DNA of 18,984 nucleotides from Synergistaceae bacterium (GTDB taxonomy: Bacteria; Synergistota; Synergistia; Synergistales; Aminobacteriaceae). Both the position numbers and the translations under genes were made by a program. The stretch covers positions 1-18,984 of the forward strand of contig JAISSA010000282.1 of the NCBI GenBank assembly GCA_031273365.1, written 5' to 3'. The notes under the pieces are model-generated. The model did not search any database. It saw only the letters and a program-made list of their open reading frames with translations, and had not been told where the DNA came from. How positions within the stretch are numbered: the first letter of the stretch is position 1; each line of letters opens with the position of its first letter. Of this stretch, positions 6,098 to 13,526 are shown in pieces.

Positions 6098-8053
6098 TCA
6101 CTCCCTGACGGGCAGGCGACGATACCTGCAAGCAGGAAGGCTTTCCAAAATTTTCCACTCTTTTCTGTCCATGGCGCGTCCATCCAGCAGGACCACGCGT
6201 CCGTGATCCGTTCCGCTGCGGATCAGGCGTCCGACGGCCTGCCGCAGGAACATTTTGGCGTTCGGCAGGGTCACCTTCACGAACGCCTTTTGCCCCTCGA
6301 GGACATTTCTGGCCTGCACGAGCGGATCGAAGGGATGGGGAAACGGAATGCGATCGACAATGACCTGGGTCAGGCCGTCTCCGGGAACATCCACGCCCTC
6401 GCGAAAGGAGACGCTGCCGAGCAGCACGGAGGTTTCGTCCTCCCGAAAACGTCGCAGGAGCTCCCTCTGGGGCAGTTCGCCCTGCACAAGCACCTCGTAG
6501 TCCCGGTCGCCTTCCCTCATTCGCCCGGCAAGCGTCCGAAGAAGGCGAAGGGAGGAGAGCAATATCAGGGACCGCCCTCCGTTTTCGTCGCACAGACGTT
6601 CCATGACGCGGCAAATTCTGTCGTCGTAGCCCTCGGCGCCCACGGGCATTCCGATATCGACGACCAGAAGCTCCATCTGTTTTTCAAAGTCGAAGGGGGA
6701 CTCCACCACAAGGGTTCTGTCGGGCTTCAGCCCCGTTTCGCGCAGCCAGTAGGAAAAATCCCCGGCCAAAGTCAGCGTGGCGGAAAGCATAACGCTCTTT
6801 TCCGGCCCTTCCGCCTCCAGCGCGTCCCGTATGATGTCCGCACAGACGACGGGAGAGCTCATCAGGGCGTTTGCCCCCCGCCGATAGTCCCAGGCCGGGA
6901 AATGCTCCACCTTCAGGCACCACCGCCCGGCGGAGATGAACTCTCTGACCTCGTCCGCCCATTTGACGACGCTCGCCGCCTCGCCCAGCGCGGCGCTGTT
7001 TTCGAAGGCGCCGGCCATAAAGCGATCCTCTATCCCGCGAAGCAGCGACAGAAGCCCTTCGAGTCCCGAGACCAGCTCCTCGCCCTTGTGGAAAAGCTCC
7101 TCGTTGCGCGCGGTGATCCCCTCGCCCTGACGACAGTGAATCTCCGCCAGCGAGAAAAGGGCGTCGACCGCCTCGCGGCAATCCGCGGCACGCTCCTGAA
7201 ACAGGGCGACGTCGACATTCTGCCCGGCGAACAGGGATTCGAACGCGGAAAGCGTTCGAGAGCGCAGGAGGGACATTCCCTCCTCGACGCCGAACTCGAC
7301 GGTGGACGCGTTACGCACGGCGTCGGGGATGCGGTGCGCCTCGTCGCAGACCAGCCAGTCGTATCGCACGGGAAAGGAACCCCTGCCCCCCAGAATGTGA
7401 GAAAAAAAGAGGTGATAGTTGGCGACGATGACCTGCCAGTCCTGAGCGCGGCGCAGGGCGCGCGTCACAAAACAGCGGTCCCTGAAGGGGCAGGAGCTTC
7501 CAAGACAGGTGCGCGCCGTGGCGGACATCTGCTGCCAGACCGGGTTCGTCGGGGTCAGGGGAAGCTCCGAGAGATCGCCCGATTCCGTCTCCTCGATCCA
7601 GCGTCCAGGGTCCGCGCTCAGGGCCGCTCCATCCGAGGGAAGCCAGAGCTCCCCCTGAAAAGACGTGGACTTCCTGAGGCAGGCGTAGTTGTTTCTGCCC
7701 TTCAAAAGCCCATAGGTGAATTTTTTGCCCAAAACAGGAATGAGCGCGGGAAGGTCCTTCCCGATCAGTTGCTCCTGAAGTGCAATGCCGGCCGTAAGAA
7801 ACAGGATATGTTTGCCCTCCGTCGCGGCCTGCAGGATAGCCGGGATCAGCACGGCAAAGGTTTTGCCCACGCCGGGAGGAGCCTCCGCCGCCATGAGCCC
7901 CTCGGAGGGGCTGAGAAGGAACTCCTGAACGGCAAGCGCAAACTCCAGCTGCTGCGGCCTGTGTTCGTACCCTTCGAGGCGGCGGGCCAGAGGGCCGGAC
8001 GGGGTAAAAAAATCTGCAAGCGACTTCTTCGGCTTCTTCGTGATACACCTCAC
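6098..8053 (-). CDS. dinG: ATP-dependent DNA helicase, DinG/XPD family, with iron-sulfur cluster
   Basis: DinG-type enzymes are 5'-to-3' superfamily 2 DNA helicases with a 4Fe-4S cluster, acting on damaged or structured DNA. Counting from a GTG start (651 residues), RPQQLEFA (Q-like region) is followed by Walker A APPGVGKT at 58-65. Four cysteines at about 125, 183, 188 and 194 (NYACLRK, then CLGSSCPFRDRC) form the cluster. Next are VIVANYHLFF and the DEAH box at 237-240 (VCDEAHRIPD). Later motifs include VMLSATL, GSVSFREGVDVPG and QAVGRLIRSGTDHGRVVLLDGR (motif VI). No exonuclease domain is present. The 5' end is uncertain: the frame extends to a TTG at 8080 without a ribosome binding site, and the GTG at 8053 has only a weak AGG upstream. 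The gene heads a minus-strand run leading into the pseudopilins, but nothing shows a functional link. Confidence 0.88.
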   Translation of the reverse strand: MRCITKKPKKSLADFFTPSGPLARRLEGYEHRPQQLEFALAVQEFLLSPSEGLMAAEAPPGVGKTFAVLIPAILQAATEGKHILFLTAGIALQEQLIGKDLPALIPVLGKKFTYGLLKGRNNYACLRKSTSFQGELWLPSDGAALSADPGRWIEETESGDLSELPLTPTNPVWQQMSATARTCLGSSCPFRDRCFVTRALRRAQDWQVIVANYHLFFSHILGGRGSFPVRYDWLVCDEAHRIPDAVRNASTVEFGVEEGMSLLRSRTLSAFESLFAGQNVDVALFQERAADCREAVDALFSLAEIHCRQGEGITARNEELFHKGEELVSGLEGLLSLLRGIEDRFMAGAFENSAALGEAASVVKWADEVREFISAGRWCLKVEHFPAWDYRRGANALMSSPVVCADIIRDALEAEGPEKSVMLSATLTLAGDFSYWLRETGLKPDRTLVVESPFDFEKQMELLVVDIGMPVGAEGYDDRICRVMERLCDENGGRSLILLSSLRLLRTLAGRMREGDRDYEVLVQGELPQRELLRRFREDETSVLLGSVSFREGVDVPGDGLTQVIVDRIPFPHPFDPLVQARNVLEGQKAFVKVTLPNAKMFLRQAVGRLIRSGTDHGRVVLLDGRAMDRKEWKILESLPACRYRRLPVRE

Positions 8054-8185
8054 CTCTGACCTGTGCAAATAGTTGTGCAAACCGGGTAATAAACCGATTC
8101 AGGAACGTGGCCGTCGGCTTCAGGGCCGGAAGAACCGTCGGCTACCGGACGACTCCGAGCTCGGCGCCAAATTCCCCACTCTGGC

Positions 8186-8235
8186 ATTATAATAGGAAAA
8201 ATACAAAAATCGATCCGCCAAAATGAATCGATTTT
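8186..8235 (-). promoter_or_regulatory. Candidate helicase promoter with overlapping inverted repeat
   Basis: A perfect TATAAT (-10 type) lies at 8191-8186 on the minus strand. The -35 position, 17 bases away, reads ATCGAT, which is a poor match. That hexamer is part of a perfect inverted repeat, AAAATCGAT (8206-8214) and ATCGATTTT (8227-8235), with a 12-base spacer. A good -10 with a poor -35 inside a palindrome suggests a regulator-dependent promoter. This is inferred. Confidence 0.4.
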
Positions 8236-8343
8236 CGATTACCCGTTCAAGCCCCGTGCGTACACTTTTGCCCGGACAGCCAGGCAATATTGGGAGTTTC
8301 AGGGGGGCCAGCGAAGCCCAGGGCTGAGCGGGTACGATTTTCG

Positions 8344-8377
8344 CAGGAAGCTTTTTCTGAATCTCGAAAGCTTCCTG
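8344..8377. promoter_or_regulatory. Strong 11-bp inverted repeat just upstream of the rpsT promoter
   Basis: CAGGAAGCTTT (8344-8354) and AAAGCTTCCTG (8367-8377) are perfectly complementary with a 12-base spacer. The element ends 19 bases before the rpsT -35 box and lacks a T-run, so it is more likely a protein-binding site or a boundary hairpin than a terminator. Its role is unknown. Confidence 0.5.
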
Positions 8378-8396
8378 TTAAATTTTGAGAAGCTCC

Positions 8397-8426
8397 TTGC
8401 GAATTTATTGAAGCCAATGCTACAAT
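8397..8426 (+). promoter_or_regulatory. Sigma-70-type promoter of rpsT
   Basis: TTGCGA (8397-8402) and TACAAT (8421-8426) are separated by 18 bases. Transcription would start near 8433 and give a leader of about 118 nucleotides before rpsT. It is the best promoter match in the window for a gene expected to be highly expressed. Confidence 0.6.
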
Positions 8427-8455
8427 GCCTCTTGTTTGTCGCGGAAGAGAGGAAA

Positions 8456-8544
8456 ATTCGTAAGCGTCCCCTTACAATTTCCTTACGAATGAGGGAGCCC
8501 CGTCATATCGAGGGAGTCCTGTCAATATTTTTACAGGGAGGTGA
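8456..8544 (+). promoter_or_regulatory. Structured rpsT leader with Shine-Dalgarno hairpin
   Basis: ATTCGTAAG (8456-8464) pairs perfectly with CTTACGAAT (8482-8490). A second small stem, CCTGT (8518-8522) with ACAGG (8533-8537), overlaps the start of the ribosome binding site AGGGAGGTGAT (8535-8544). The second stem could limit ribosome access. S20 synthesis is translationally autoregulated in Escherichia coli, so a similar role here is plausible but inferred. Confidence 0.45.
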
Positions 8545-8551
8545 TTCACGA

Positions 8552-8821
8552 ATGCCCAACAAAAAATCGTCTGAAAGACGCGTCCGCACCGCCGAGCGCA
8601 ACCGCATCTACAATCGTTACTGGAACACGCGCTGCAAAAACGCCGTCAAAAAGGTTCTGGAGGCCGTCGAGGCAAAGGACGGTCCGGGCGCGAACCAGCG
8701 CTTCGACATGGCGCAGAGCGTTATCGACAAGGCCGTCGTCAAGGGAGTCATGCACCGCAACACGGCGGCAAGACGCAAGAAAATGATGGCCCGGCGCATC
8801 AAAACCCTTGCCGAAGCATAA
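8552..8821 (+). CDS. rpsT: 30S ribosomal protein S20
   Basis: S20 binds 16S rRNA and helps assemble the small ribosomal subunit. The 89-residue product (MPNKKSSERRVRTAERNRIY) is very rich in Lys and Arg and shows the S20 pattern: the KKSSERRVRTAERNR head, the central RFDMAQSVIDKAVVKGVMHRNTAARRKKMMARRI and the short Ala-containing end. The length matches the family. The ATG at 8552 follows a near-ideal AGGGAGGTGAT. An earlier in-frame start at 8408 exists but would add 48 residues unlike S20 and ignore this ribosome binding site. The gene is monocistronic: it has its own promoter, a structured leader and a following hairpin. It is divergent from the helicase gene. Confidence 0.95.
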   Translation: MPNKKSSERRVRTAERNRIYNRYWNTRCKNAVKKVLEAVEAKDGPGANQRFDMAQSVIDKAVVKGVMHRNTAARRKKMMARRIKTLAEA

Positions 8822-8850
8822 CGTCGACAGTTTTACACGTCGCGCGAAAG

Positions 8851-8884
8851 CAGGACGGAGGTCTTAAGAGAGATCCCCGTCCTG
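8851..8884 (+). terminator. Hairpin after rpsT (probable terminator)
   Basis: CAGGACGG (8851-8858) pairs perfectly with CCGTCCTG (8877-8884), 30 bases after the rpsT stop. Only TT follows directly, then mixed AT sequence, so it is not a textbook intrinsic terminator, but position and stem strength support a transcript end. Confidence 0.45.
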
Positions 8885-8900
8885 TTCCATATTAATACTG

Positions 8901-8929
8901 TTGTTCTTTCTCTTATTTCTTTTTATTTT
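8901..8929 (+). promoter_or_regulatory. Candidate promoter of the A/V-ATPase operon
   Basis: TTGTTC (8901-8906) and TATTTT (8924-8929) are spaced 17 bases apart in a T-rich tract before the operon. Transcription would begin near 8935. An alternative, TTGATT (8992-8997) and TAATAA (9017-9022), has a long 19-base spacer. Neither is strong. Confidence 0.3.
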
Positions 8930-8931
8930 TT

Positions 8932-9006
8932 CCATACCCTGACCTGAGAGATGGGTATCCTGATTGAGCGCCCCGAGTTTAATCGAGTGCCTTGATTTTG
9001 GGATGG
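8932..9006 (+). promoter_or_regulatory. Leader with mutually exclusive stems upstream of the ATPase operon
   Basis: CCATACCC (8932-8939) can pair in two ways: its ATACCC part with GGGTAT at 8953-8958 (6 bp), or the whole with GGGATGG at 9000-9006 (CCAT and CCC, one bulge). Choosing between a local and a long-range stem is typical of regulatory leaders. No known class is recognised by eye. Confidence 0.3.
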
Positions 9007-9068
9007 AAAATGGAGATAATAAGCAATGTTTTCCAAATATTATAACCATGAAAGGGGGTGAGTCCGAA

Positions 9069-9395
9069 GTGGCGACAAATCTTATCGACGAAATCAGGGC
9101 AGCGGAGGAAAAAGCGGAAAAAAGCGTACAGGAAGCGCGGGCCGAGGTGGCCGGAAGCCTGAATCAGGCGACGTCCGAAGCGGAAAACGCGATTAAGGAA
9201 GCAAAACAGTCGGCGACGAAACAGTTTCGGGAAAAAATTCAAACGGCGGAACGTACGGCCGAGGCGAAGGCACGAAGCATCGTCTCCGAGCGAGAGGCCG
9301 AGGCCAGAACCTTTTATACGGGATACAGGGATAAAATCTCGAAGGTGGCGGGCTGGATAACGGAAGAGGTGATGGTCAGATATGGGCGTGGCTGA
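9069..9395 (+). CDS. ntpF: A/V-type ATPase peripheral-stalk subunit G/H-like
   Basis: The 108-residue product is almost entirely an Ala/Glu/Lys/Arg-rich helix (AAEEKAEKSVQEARAEVAG and following), ending in a short hydrophobic-amphipathic tail (ISKVAGWITEEVMVRY). This is the pattern of the small stalk subunit (G in eukaryotes and Thermus, AhaH in archaea, NtpF in E. hirae) that forms a coiled coil with subunit E and links the catalytic head to subunit I. The GTG at 9069 was chosen because AAAGGGGGTGA lies a few bases upstream. An ATG at 9048 in the same frame has no such site. It is the first gene of the operon and overlaps ntpI by 14 bases. Coiled-coil composition makes homology hard to prove by eye; position is strong support. 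Confidence 0.78.
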   Translation: MATNLIDEIRAAEEKAEKSVQEARAEVAGSLNQATSEAENAIKEAKQSATKQFREKIQTAERTAEAKARSIVSEREAEARTFYTGYRDKISKVAGWITEEVMVRYGRG

Positions 9396-11388
9396 GCTCA
9401 AAAAAGCGGAACTTTACTATCACAGATCCGTTCAGGAAGATGTGGCGAAGACCCTTCAACACAGCGGTTCATGTCAGATCATAGAGACGTCGGGAACGAC
9501 GGAACCCGCGGCAGACGTTGCAGAGCGCCTCACCCTGTGCGAAGAACAGCACACGCACCTGCGATATCTGTTTCGTTCCATCGGAGGTCATTACACCGAT
9601 CCCGTCTCCTCCATCGATCGAATGCTGGGGGAAAAACCCGTTCTGTCCATGACGGAGCTGGCGCAGGCGGCAGATAAGACGGACCTGAAGACGCTCGCGG
9701 CGTCCGTCAGGAAAATGGAAACGCAGTTGAACGCGCTGCGGCTCGAGGCGTCTCAGTTGAAGACGAACGCCTCCATATTGTCTCTGCTCCGGGATTTTCC
9801 CTATCCGCTCTCCGTGCTGGGGGACGGAACGAAAACCCTGAAGGGGCTTTTCGCCGTTTTTCCCGCGGACGCGCTGGAGGCGTTCAGGGCGTCCGTGGCG
9901 GCGCAGCTTTCCGCTGAAACGGAGCTTTTCATCTCCCCCGGGGCTTCCGGAGACAGGGAGGTCCGGGTCGTCGTCCTGTACCTGCGCACGCACGAACCGC
10001 AGGTGCTGGACCTGTGCGCGCAGAGCGGAGCGTCGCCGGTGGAGCTGCCCTCCGGCGTTCGCGACGTCGTTTCCGCGGAACTTTCGGCGATCGCCGGACG
10101 CGTGGCGGAACTCGAGCGACGGGAGGCCGATCTGCAGGAGGACCTGAAGCGCACGGCCAACGAATGGATGCCGACCCTCCAGCGGCTTTTCGACTACTGG
10201 AACATCCTGAGCGGGCGTTACGGCGCGCTCGCGTCGAGCGACGCGACCGACCGCACCTTCAGGACGAGCTTCTGGGTTCCGACCACGGCGCTGCCTCATC
10301 TGCAAAAGCGGCTCGAGGCGATCAGTCCGAACGTGGCGCTCGTCGTCTCCGACCCCGGGCCGGAGGACGAGCCTCCGACGCTTTTGAAAAATCATCCCCT
10401 CGCCCGCCCCGCCGAGGTCCTCACCAACCTGTACTCTCCTCCGCCTTACGGTGAAGTCGACCCCACTCCGTTCGTGGCGCCGTTTTTCTTCATTTTTTTC
10501 GGAATGTGCCTGGGGGACGCGGGGTATGCGCTGGTCATGGGGGCCGGTATATGGATGCTTTTCAGGAAATACCGCAGAATCCCTTTCAGCGTTGGAAACT
10601 TTCTAAACCTCTTCGCCATGGGCGCCGTCATGACCTTTATTTATGGGGCCATCACCGGCAGCTTCTTCGGGGATTTCATCGACGTCGTCTTTTTTATGGC
10701 GCCTCTGCGTCCGCTCAAAAACGCGCTGTTCATCCTGGACCCTATGGGAAAACCCATGGTGGTCCTTGGGATTTCCCTGCTGCTGGGCGTGATCCACCTG
10801 ATGTTCGGCCTCGCCGTCGCCGCCTGGGACGCGTATCGTAAGGGAAACATCGTCGACGCCGTCGGAGACAAGGCCTGCTGGATTCTCTTCGTCACGGGGC
10901 TGATTCTGGTCGGCACGAGCTCCGCCCTGCCCTTCGTGTTCCTCCCGGGCCTGTGCATGGCGCTGGTGGGGGGCTGCATCATCTTCTGGTACGCGGGCAG
11001 AGGAACGAAGAATATTTTCCTGAAGATCGGTTCGGGGCTTTACGCGCTTTACGGCAGCACCTCCTACCTTGGGGACATCCTCAGTTACAGCCGTCTTCTG
11101 GCCCTGGGGCTGGGATCGGCCGTCATCGGCTCGATCATCAACCTTCTCGGCACGATGGCCGTGGGGGTCCCCTACATCGGCTGGGTGCTCGCCGGCGCCA
11201 TCGTGATCGGCGGTCACGTGTTCGGCATAGCGGTCAACCTGCTGGGGGCTTTTGTGCACTCCATGCGTCTCCAGTACGTGGAGTTCTTCAGCAAGTTCTA
11301 TTCGGGAGGCGGATCCATTTTCAGGCCTCTGACGTTATCGACGCAATACGTGGACGTAATCGACCCCGAATCGGGGTTCTCGTCCTGA
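9382..11388 (+). CDS. ntpI: A/V-type ATPase membrane subunit I (a-like)
   Basis: Subunit I forms the stator half-channels for ion passage beside the proteolipid ring. The 668-residue product has a soluble N-terminal half (to about residue 350) with helical stretches (LAASVRKMETQLNALRLEAS) that holds the peripheral stalks. A membrane domain of about seven or eight segments begins near FVAPFFFIFFGMCLGDAGYAL. The essential arginine is expected in GDILSYSRLLALGLGSAVI, at about residue 571, and is present. Family-typical motifs also include AITGSFFGDF, GLAVAAWDAYRKG and NLLGAFVHSMRLQYVEFFSKFY. The ATG follows GAGGTGAT at eight bases and overlaps the upstream gene by 14 bases. The length matches the usual 640-670. 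Confidence 0.93.
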   Translation: MGVAELKKAELYYHRSVQEDVAKTLQHSGSCQIIETSGTTEPAADVAERLTLCEEQHTHLRYLFRSIGGHYTDPVSSIDRMLGEKPVLSMTELAQAADKTDLKTLAASVRKMETQLNALRLEASQLKTNASILSLLRDFPYPLSVLGDGTKTLKGLFAVFPADALEAFRASVAAQLSAETELFISPGASGDREVRVVVLYLRTHEPQVLDLCAQSGASPVELPSGVRDVVSAELSAIAGRVAELERREADLQEDLKRTANEWMPTLQRLFDYWNILSGRYGALASSDATDRTFRTSFWVPTTALPHLQKRLEAISPNVALVVSDPGPEDEPPTLLKNHPLARPAEVLTNLYSPPPYGEVDPTPFVAPFFFIFFGMCLGDAGYALVMGAGIWMLFRKYRRIPFSVGNFLNLFAMGAVMTFIYGAITGSFFGDFIDVVFFMAPLRPLKNALFILDPMGKPMVVLGISLLLGVIHLMFGLAVAAWDAYRKGNIVDAVGDKACWILFVTGLILVGTSSALPFVFLPGLCMALVGGCIIFWYAGRGTKNIFLKIGSGLYALYGSTSYLGDILSYSRLLALGLGSAVIGSIINLLGTMAVGVPYIGWVLAGAIVIGGHVFGIAVNLLGAFVHSMRLQYVEFFSKFYSGGGSIFRPLTLSTQYVDVIDPESGFSS

Positions 11389-11413
11389 GCTGTTTGGGCT
11401 TCGAGCCTTTTTT
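11363..11413 (+). promoter_or_regulatory. Two hairpins between ntpI and ntpK
   Basis: ACCCCGA (11363-11369) and TCGGGGT (11371-11377) form a perfect palindrome at the end of ntpI. After the stop codon GGCT (11397-11400) pairs with AGCC (11404-11407) and is followed by six T residues (11408-11413), a weak terminator-like element. A similar CGGGCCTTTTTC follows. They may protect or separate the transcript ahead of the highly needed K subunit. Confidence 0.4.
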
Positions 11414-11452
11414 AGCCTCGGGCCTTTTTCAAAATCGAAAGGAGTGCTTGAT

Positions 11453-11929
11453 ATGGAATTACTGGGACTTTTTCTGGCTCTGTTTGGCGCGGCTATTGCC
11501 GGAGGCATGTCGGGAATCGGTTCGGCTATCGGGATCGGGATCGCCGGCAACAGCGCGGCGGGCGTGATGACCGAGGACCCCAACAAGTTCGTGCAATGCC
11601 TCGCTTTGCAGGCTCTTCCCGGGACCCAGGGGATTTACGGACTGCTCATCGTGTTCGTCGTTTTGAATAAGGTCGGCCTTCTGGCGGGGACTCCTGCGCC
11701 CCTCACCTGGGTTCAGGGGCTGCTGATTTTCGCGGCCTGCACGCCCGTCGCCCTCGTCTGCTGGATCTCCGCCATCGCGCAGGGCAAAACGTCGGCCGCG
11801 TCCATTCAGATGATTTCAAAAAAGCCGGAGGCCTTCGCCACCTCGATGGTGCTGCCGGCCATGGTTGAAACCTACGCCGTGCTCTCCCTGCTCATGAGCA
11901 TCATCATGCTGAATTACATCGCGCTCTAA
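11453..11929 (+). CDS. ntpK: A/V-type ATPase proteolipid subunit K (predicted Na+-binding)
   Basis: Subunit K forms the rotating membrane ring. The 158-residue product contains two fused helical hairpins, about four membrane segments, as in the 16-kDa proteolipids. The first half has GIGSAIGIGIAGNSAAGV, the second the ion-binding glutamate E139 in AMVETYAVL. The residues that bind Na+ in E. hirae NtpK have clear counterparts: L55, T58 and Q59 in LPGTQGIYG, Q110 in AIAQGK and E139. The first hairpin lacks a second carboxylate, as in NtpK. Na+ coupling is therefore predicted; an experiment would be needed to prove it. The ATG at 11453 follows AAAGGAG by eight bases. A GTG three codons earlier is possible but overlaps the binding site. 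Confidence 0.95.
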   Translation: MELLGLFLALFGAAIAGGMSGIGSAIGIGIAGNSAAGVMTEDPNKFVQCLALQALPGTQGIYGLLIVFVVLNKVGLLAGTPAPLTWVQGLLIFAACTPVALVCWISAIAQGKTSAASIQMISKKPEAFATSMVLPAMVETYAVLSLLMSIIMLNYIAL

Positions 11930-11943
11930 GGCGGGTGACGCTC

Positions 11944-12528
11944 ATGTCACTTGCCGACATCAAAGCAAAAATCTCCGCGGAGGCCGGAAGTCAGGCCGAC
12001 GCGATCCTGGCGGAGGGGAAAAAGCAGAGCACGGCCATAACCAGAGACGCCGACGAGCAGGTTCGGGCCATTCAGAACGCCTGGAAGGAGCGCTTCACAA
12101 AGGAGGAGCCCGAGGTCGCGAGACGCCGCGAGATCGTGGCCCGACTCGACGCCGCCAAAGTGGACCTGGGCGTCAGACAGCGCATTATCGGCGAGGCGTT
12201 CGACGGGGCCCTGCGTCAGCTTACGGACCTGCCGAGAGACAGATATCTCTCCTTCGTCCGCACGCTTCTGGAGAGAGCCGGGGCCGGCAGCGAGGTTGTC
12301 TTCGTGGGCAAAAACGAGCGCCACATCGACGCCGGCTGGATCAATGAATACAACGCCTCGCATCAGACAAGCCTGACGCTCGCGGACGAGCGGCTCCCCA
12401 TAGCGGGGGGGTTCGTGCTGAGGCAGGGAAAGATCGACGTCAACTGTTCGTGGGACATGCTGGTGAGGGACATTCGCCAGGATCTGGAAGCCGACGCCGT
12501 CAAACAACTGTTCGCCCAGGGGGGGTAA
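11944..12528 (+). CDS. ntpE: A/V-type ATPase peripheral-stalk subunit E
   Basis: Subunit E pairs with the G/H-like subunit to form the peripheral stalk holding the A3B3 head. The 194-residue product has a helical N-terminal half (ADIKAKISAEAGSQADAILA and on to about residue 90). A globular C-terminal domain follows, with the typical end pattern LPIAGGFVLRQGKIDVNCSWDMLV, containing the conserved GGFVL, a one-residue-spaced Gly and the Asn-x-Ser. The size is normal for the family. I chose the ATG at 11944, behind GGCGGGTGA; a GTG three codons earlier is an alternative. It follows ntpK by 14 bases and precedes ntpC by two bases. Confidence 0.9.
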   Translation: MSLADIKAKISAEAGSQADAILAEGKKQSTAITRDADEQVRAIQNAWKERFTKEEPEVARRREIVARLDAAKVDLGVRQRIIGEAFDGALRQLTDLPRDRYLSFVRTLLERAGAGSEVVFVGKNERHIDAGWINEYNASHQTSLTLADERLPIAGGFVLRQGKIDVNCSWDMLVRDIRQDLEADAVKQLFAQGG

Positions 12529-12530
12529 CC

Positions 12531-13526
12531 GTGAGTTACGTGTATACGGTGGCGCGGCTGCGGGGTATGGAAAACCGTTTTCTGGACGCCTCCTTTTTTT
12601 TGAGGCTCATCGACAGCGTCACCCTCGACGACGCCCTGAAGGCCCTTGGAGAAACCGTTTATTCCCGGTGGCTCGGGGGGCTCGACACCGATTTCGACCG
12701 GATCATCGACGAGGAACTGTGGCATGTCTTCGACGAGCTGCGGCAGTTCGTTCCGGACAGGGAACTGCTCGACCTCTACAGAATGCCTCACGACTTCAAC
12801 AACGTAAAGGTCGTCCTGAAAAGCCTTCTCAGGGTCAGGGACGGAGGAGAACGCCGTTACGATCTTCTCTCGCGCCTCGGCTCGGTGAATACGGAAGAGA
12901 TCGTCGCGGCAATCGAGACGGAGGAGTACGGCCTGCTGCCCTGGGGGCTGAACGACGTGATCCCGCGTTGTCACGCGGTCTGGGAGCAGACGAAAAACGT
13001 AAGGAACGTCGAGGTTCTTCTGGACGGGCAGCTTTTCGCCTCGATGCACGCAGTGGCCGAAAAACTGGGGATGCCCTCCGTCGTCGAATGGGTGAAGCAC
13101 AGGGTGGACGCGGAAAACATCAGAAACGCCGTGCGCCTCTCGCGCCTCGGCCTCGACGGGGGGGCGTCCCTTCCCTTTTTCCACGGTGGCGGGACGATAC
13201 GCCCGGACAACGTCGCGAAGCTGCTGGGCGAAGCTCCGGAATCCTGGGGTAAAACCCTGTCGTACAGCGACATCGGCGCAACGCTCGACGCGCTTCAGGA
13301 CCGGACGGACGTGCAGACCGCCCTGTCCGAGCTCTCGAAGGCTCTGGACGAGTACCTGATCCGGGTCCTGGAAAAGGCGAAGTACACGATGGACGCGCCG
13401 GAAAACGTCATTCTCTACCTTCTGCGGAAGGATATGGAGGCCCGCAACCTCAGAATCGCTCTGGTCTGCGTCGCAAACGGCCTGAATCGCGAGTTTGTAA
13501 GGAGGTTGCTGAGCCATGTCCGATAA
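12531..13526 (+). CDS. ntpC: A/V-type ATPase subunit C (d-like)
   Basis: Subunit C is a funnel-shaped, all-helical protein seated on the proteolipid ring that connects it to the central shaft D-F. The 331-residue product matches the family length of about 330-350. Its N-terminus, MSYVYTVARLRGMENRFLDA, carries the usual short start and the early RxRxxE-like pattern. DFNNVKVVLKSLL near residue 90 corresponds to the conserved D(I/F)xNxKxxL segment found in the repeats of this family, and NIRNAVRLSRLG and NLRIALVCVANG are later counterparts. The GTG start is taken from the GGGGGGT just before it; the frame is open further upstream inside ntpE. It overlaps the next gene by 11 bases. Confidence 0.88.
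   Translation: MSYVYTVARLRGMENRFLDASFFLRLIDSVTLDDALKALGETVYSRWLGGLDTDFDRIIDEELWHVFDELRQFVPDRELLDLYRMPHDFNNVKVVLKSLLRVRDGGERRYDLLSRLGSVNTEEIVAAIETEEYGLLPWGLNDVIPRCHAVWEQTKNVRNVEVLLDGQLFASMHAVAEKLGMPSVVEWVKHRVDAENIRNAVRLSRLGLDGGASLPFFHGGGTIRPDNVAKLLGEAPESWGKTLSYSDIGATLDALQDRTDVQTALSELSKALDEYLIRVLEKAKYTMDAPENVILYLLRKDMEARNLRIALVCVANGLNREFVRRLLSHVR

Larger units (their letters stand above)
8054..8551. other. Divergent intergenic region between helicase and rpsT
   Basis: About 500 bp separate the two divergent genes. Bases 8100-8170 are GC-rich and hold a 9-bp direct repeat (CCGTCGGCT at 8111-8119 and 8135-8143) and the palindrome CCGAGCTCGG (8155-8164). Bases 8180-8240 hold the helicase promoter candidate. 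Bases 8270-8340 show nothing I can name. Bases 8344-8551 hold the rpsT control region described separately. No coding sequence is supported here. Confidence 0.7.

Noticed and set aside
6203..8059. Long plus-strand open frame (618 codons) opposite the helicase
   Set aside because: It runs antisense to a gene with all XPD/DinG motifs, has no domain, and is a by-product of high GC content.
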